A DNA stretch of 7,936 bases from Rubritepida sp. (lineage in GTDB: Bacteria; Pseudomonadota; Alphaproteobacteria; Acetobacterales; Acetobacteraceae), in NCBI GenBank assembly GCA_014376425.1, contig JACMRO010000217.1, positions 1 through 7,936 of the forward strand. The letters are read 5' to 3'. Under the pieces are notes generated by a model. That model did not search any database. It worked only from the letters and a program-made list of their open reading frames with translations, and was not told the DNA's origin. The translations under genes and the position numbers were made by a program. Shown piece after piece: positions 5,464 through 7,936 of this stretch (the stretch's first letter is position 1; every line of letters starts with the position of its first letter).

Positions 5464-6068
5464 CCTGAACGCCGGACGGACATGCGACGGGCAGGCACGC
5501 CGCCCCAGATTTCCTGCGAGGGGATGTCTGTGTTGACCACTGCGCCAGCGGCTACGATCGCGCCGTCGCCGATCCGAACACCGGGTAGCACGACCACGTT
5601 GGCGCCGATCCAGACGTCGTCGCCGATGACGACGCCGCGGCGGGTGGCATCCCAGGGTTGGCGGATCATCGGCTCGCCGAGCCGGATGCCGTGGTTGGTT
5701 GCCACAATGGTTACGAACTGCGCGAGCATGCAGTCGGCGCCGATGAGGATGTCGCCGCCGGCGGCCCGGAGGTTGCAGTACTCGTTGATGGCCGATCCGC
5801 GGCCGACCTGCAGCACGGCGCCTTCGCTTAGCGCCGAGGGCGTAAATTGGGTCAATTCGGCCGATTGCGTTGCAGCGATCAGCAGCGTGCCGTCCCCGAT
5901 GACGACGCCGGCCGCCAAGTCGATGCGACCGCGACCGCTGCGGACTAGGCGCGCGGTGGGCGCCAGGGTCACGCCCGCGGCCTGCTGTGACGCACGCTCC
6001 CAACACTGCAGCAGGACTGCCATACCGCGCCGCACGAGCAGGACGGCGAAGATCGAAAGGCGGCTCAT
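5460..6068 (-). CDS. Left-handed beta-helix (hexapeptide) acyltransferase, WbbJ-like
   Basis: A 202-residue cytoplasmic acyltransferase, probably an O-acetyltransferase using acetyl-CoA to modify a sugar of the repeat unit. A hydrophobic N-terminal helix (about 5-22) precedes imperfect hexapeptide turns from about 49. The catalytic-type His is H126 in IVATNHGIRL. A strong run of hexapeptides follows at 145-180 (GVVIGDDVWIGANVVVLPG and VRIGDGAIVAAGAVV), ending in the family's closing motif IWGGVPARRM (187-196). The layout fits the WbbJ/maltose-acetyltransferase group. The acyl group and target sugar cannot be read from sequence. The start chosen is ATG at 6068, two bases after the stop of the upstream glycosyltransferase. 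A GTG at 6101 would add 11 residues and a 34-bp overlap and is less likely. The 3' end overlaps the next gene as ATGA. Confidence 0.87.
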   Translation of the reverse strand: MSRLSIFAVLLVRRGMAVLLQCWERASQQAAGVTLAPTARLVRSGRGRIDLAAGVVIGDGTLLIAATQSAELTQFTPSALSEGAVLQVGRGSAINEYCNLRAAGGDILIGADCMLAQFVTIVATNHGIRLGEPMIRQPWDATRRGVVIGDDVWIGANVVVLPGVRIGDGAIVAAGAVVNTDIPSQEIWGGVPARRMSVRRSG

Positions 6069-6070
6069 TG

Positions 6071-6895
6071 TCAAGCCGCCCGTGCGCCGGCGGTGTTCCA
6101 CCAGCGGCGCAGCGCCCGGTAGTACAAGCGCGTGAAGCCCACCGGTCCCCGCGCATAGCGGTGGACGAAGAAGGATTCATCCGCCCGGCGGATGTCGGGC
6201 TGGCAGCCCACTTCCGAATCGGTGGCGAAATGCCGCCTATACAGAAAGCCCGGCTGGTCGATGTTGATGTAGTTACCCCGGCGCAGCACCTGACAATGCA
6301 GGATCAGGTCGGCCAGCCACTTGCGCTTGGGATCGAAACGCAGGTCGCCGACGGCGTCGCGCCGCAGTAGCGTGTTGGAGGGACCACCGATCAGATTCTC
6401 GATGCGGGCCGCGCAACGGGCGATCACGGCCTTGCCGGACTGCCGGCCCGGCAAGTAGTGCGTCTCCTGCAGCGGCTTCAGCTGGGGATCGGTGACGACG
6501 CAGTTGCAGGTGGCCAGCACAGCATCGGGGTGCCGCTCCAGCGCTTTGATCTGGCGGTCAAGAGTGTCGGGCAGCAGCACGTCGTCTGCGGACAGCAGCT
6601 TGACGTAGCAGCCGCGCGCCAGGTCCAGGCAGCGGTTGTGGTTGCCCGTGGCGCCCAGGTTAGTGTCGTTGCGGACGTAAAAGAAACGCGGGTCGTCGAA
6701 CGCAGCGCAGGTCACCGCCGTGCCGTCGGTGGAGCAGTTGTCCACGATGATGGCGATTAGATCGCCATGCGTCTGCCGCGCGATCGACTCCAGGCACTCC
6801 TGCAGATAGGGCTCGCCGTTGTAGACCGGGACGCAGACCGTCACCAGCGTGTCCGGCACTTGGCCGGAGGAGAGAAATTCAAAATAGTGTCGCAT
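6071..6895 (-). CDS. Family 2 (GT-A) glycosyltransferase
   Basis: A 274-residue inverting GT-A glycosyltransferase, cytoplasmic or loosely membrane-bound. It opens, after about 16 residues, with TVCVPVYNGEPYLQECLESI (19-38), the classic first nucleotide-binding strand. DNCSTDGT (52-59) follows, then NLGATGNHNRCLDLARG (79-95). The metal-binding block is KLLSADDVLLPDTL (99-112), with Asp 104 and 105. WLADLILHCQ (193-202) carries D196 where the catalytic base is usually found. The C-terminal 50 residues are Arg- and aromatic-rich (RLYYRALRRWW) and may lie against the membrane. As the first glycosyltransferase after the flippase it probably adds an early or middle sugar, but gene order does not fix reaction order. 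The ATG at 6895 follows the flippase stop by 13 bp, with a weak AAGAG five bases before it. The TGA at 6071-6073 is two bases from the acyltransferase start. Confidence 0.9.
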   Translation of the reverse strand: MRHYFEFLSSGQVPDTLVTVCVPVYNGEPYLQECLESIARQTHGDLIAIIVDNCSTDGTAVTCAAFDDPRFFYVRNDTNLGATGNHNRCLDLARGCYVKLLSADDVLLPDTLDRQIKALERHPDAVLATCNCVVTDPQLKPLQETHYLPGRQSGKAVIARCAARIENLIGGPSNTLLRRDAVGDLRFDPKRKWLADLILHCQVLRRGNYINIDQPGFLYRRHFATDSEVGCQPDIRRADESFFVHRYARGPVGFTRLYYRALRRWWNTAGARAA

Positions 6896-6908
6896 TCAGA
6901 CTCTTGGA

Positions 6909-7936
6909 TCAGTTCGGTCTACGCCAGTAGCGCAGGAAAATCGCGATTGACCACGGTAGCGCTATGCAGAGCGTGACGGCTGAATAGAGTATGAACGGCA
7001 ACTGCGCGTTGACGGTGCTACCCCAGCTTACGGACGTCAATGTGAGCAAGGCCATCACCACAGACGGGACAAGCATGGGCTCCTCTTTGTGGCAGCGCAT
7101 GAAGATCGCCATCGCGCCGATGGCGCAGTTGGCCAAGGTCGTCAGCCCGAGGCACGTCAGGGTGATCGGGTCGGCGATGCGTTCGGCGAAGCGCATGCCC
7201 GCATGCTGGCCCGCCACGGCAGCGCCGATCAGCAGCGCCAGGGCCAGGGCGGTGAAGCCGAGCGATCGCACCAGCACGCGCGAGTAGATGTGCTTCAGCT
7301 CAGTGCGGTCGCCTCGGGCGATGGCGGCGGACATTCGGGGGGAGGTGGCATTGACCCAGCTCATGCCAAGCCCGAGGATCGCAGTGCAGGCCCCCAGCGC
7401 CAAGCCGGCTCGGCCCGCCGCCACCGCGCCCTGATGGGCGAACAGGAACGGGGTGAAGGTCTGGAAGATGAAATAGCCGCTGACCCAGCTCAGCGCGATC
7501 CGCCATTGCAGCGGCAGCACGTCTCGGCGCCAAGTCAGCGCCGGTGGCGCATCAGCGGACGCGGGAGCGGCACCATCCGCCTGCGGGTGTACCAGCACCT
7601 GAGGCAGGCCAAGGCGGCGCCGATCCGCCAGCCAGCGCCAACTGATCAGGCCCGCCACGCAGGGTACGGCGGCGGCGGCCCATAGCCGGCTATGCGCAAG
7701 AAGCAAAGCCCACATCAGGCCATACCCGGCAATGGACTGGATCAGTCGCATACGGGCCACCCGGTCGACACGGCCCGCGCCCTCGGCCACGGCCAGCAGG
7801 GGGCTGACATACAGGTTCAAGCTGCTACCTAGGCAGACCAGCAGCCAGGGCGCCAGCCAGTCCTGCCAAGGCAGTACGCCTTGCCGCAGGAAGAAGACGG
7901 TGCCGGAACCGAAAGCGATCAGCGCGAAGGCGATCG
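6909..7936 (-). CDS. wzx: Wzx-like polysaccharide repeat-unit flippase (5' end outside window)
   Basis: An integral membrane transporter of the MATE/MVF (MOP) superfamily, predicted to flip undecaprenyl-diphosphate-linked repeat units to the periplasmic face. 341 C-terminal residues are visible. The frame stays open through the right edge, so the TTG at 7820 is not the start; full-length Wzx proteins are usually 400-500 residues. Upstream of 7820 the frame reads hydrophobic segments such as IAFALIAFG and WLAPWLLVCLG. Several further membrane segments follow (SIAGYGLMWALLLA and LGFTALALALLIGAAVA among them). PLQWRIALSWVSGYFIFQTF (encoded near 7460-7520) is a recurring feature of one polysaccharide-export MOP subgroup. 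The C-terminus ends ...FLRYWRRPN with a basic tail. It is the most upstream visible gene of the operon. It is named by family and context; the substrate is unknown. Confidence 0.85.
   Translation of the reverse strand, partial: IAFALIAFGSGTVFFLRQGVLPWQDWLAPWLLVCLGSSLNLYVSPLLAVAEGAGRVDRVARMRLIQSIAGYGLMWALLLAHSRLWAAAAVPCVAGLISWRWLADRRRLGLPQVLVHPQADGAAPASADAPPALTWRRDVLPLQWRIALSWVSGYFIFQTFTPFLFAHQGAVAAGRAGLALGACTAILGLGMSWVNATSPRMSAAIARGDRTELKHIYSRVLVRSLGFTALALALLIGAAVAGQHAGMRFAERIADPITLTCLGLTTLANCAIGAMAIFMRCHKEEPMLVPSVVMALLTLTSVSWGSTVNAQLPFILYSAVTLCIALPWSIAIFLRYWRRPN

Noticed and set aside
4609..6135. Long + strand open frame (508 codons) opposite the GT4 and acyltransferase genes
   Set aside because: It is antisense to two well-supported genes, shows no recognisable domain, and is rich in Arg/Gln/Ala/Pro as expected for the antisense shadow of GC-rich coding DNA.
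5464..6180. Upstream extension of the GT4 glycosyltransferase frame to 627 residues (possible fusion protein)
   Set aside because: The extra 239 residues are Arg/Gly/Pro/His-rich with no domain and lie wholly within the acyltransferase and GT2 genes. The real start is the ATG overlapping the acyltransferase stop.

Overview
The window holds the downstream part of a surface- or exopolysaccharide biosynthesis operon, abutted by the end of an IS21-family insertion sequence. The DNA is GC-rich (blocks I counted run from about 52% to 73% GC). The proteins look like those of a Gram-negative proteobacterium, perhaps from the Xanthomonadales or Burkholderiales. That placement is an impression from protein style and codon use, not from any marker gene.

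Left end (1-428, + strand): the C-terminal third of an IstB-type transposition helper ATPase, then the non-coding end of the IS. That end carries a 12-bp inverted repeat, a perfect DnaA-box 9-mer, a small palindrome, and two degenerate ~21-bp terminal repeats. It closes with the ...CA dinucleotide typical of IS21 ends, at about 428. Directly outside the IS end (430-492) is a short + strand reading frame with strongly coding-like third positions. I read it as the possible 3' remnant of a gene cut by the IS.

Rest (509-7936, - strand): seven genes read right to left, in transcription order. They are a Wzx-like flippase (5' end outside the window), a GT2 glycosyltransferase, a left-handed beta-helix acyltransferase, a GT4 glycosyltransferase, an EpsG/Wzy-like polymerase, a second GT4 glycosyltransferase, a divergent GT-B glycosyltransferase, and a WbbL-like GT2 glycosyltransferase; the acyltransferase counted separately makes eight products. 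Junctions are tight: 13-bp gap, 2-bp gap, 4-bp ATGA overlap, 4-bp ATGA overlap, 17-bp overlap, 30-bp gap, 20-bp gap. This indicates one operon whose promoter lies beyond the right edge.

Together the genes fit the Wzx/Wzy pathway. Glycosyltransferases at the cytoplasmic face build an undecaprenyl-diphosphate-linked repeat unit. The acyltransferase decorates a sugar, the flippase moves the unit across the inner membrane, and the EpsG-like polymerase joins units in the periplasm. No initiating phosphoglycosyltransferase, export (Wza/Wzc) gene or sugar-nucleotide synthesis gene is present, so those must lie elsewhere. The five glycosyltransferases suggest a repeat unit of up to about six sugars (inference). 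I found no RNA gene, CRISPR array or convincing intrinsic terminator. I do not see a new type of system. The novelty, if any, is in the polysaccharide structure this gene set would make and in the IS junction.
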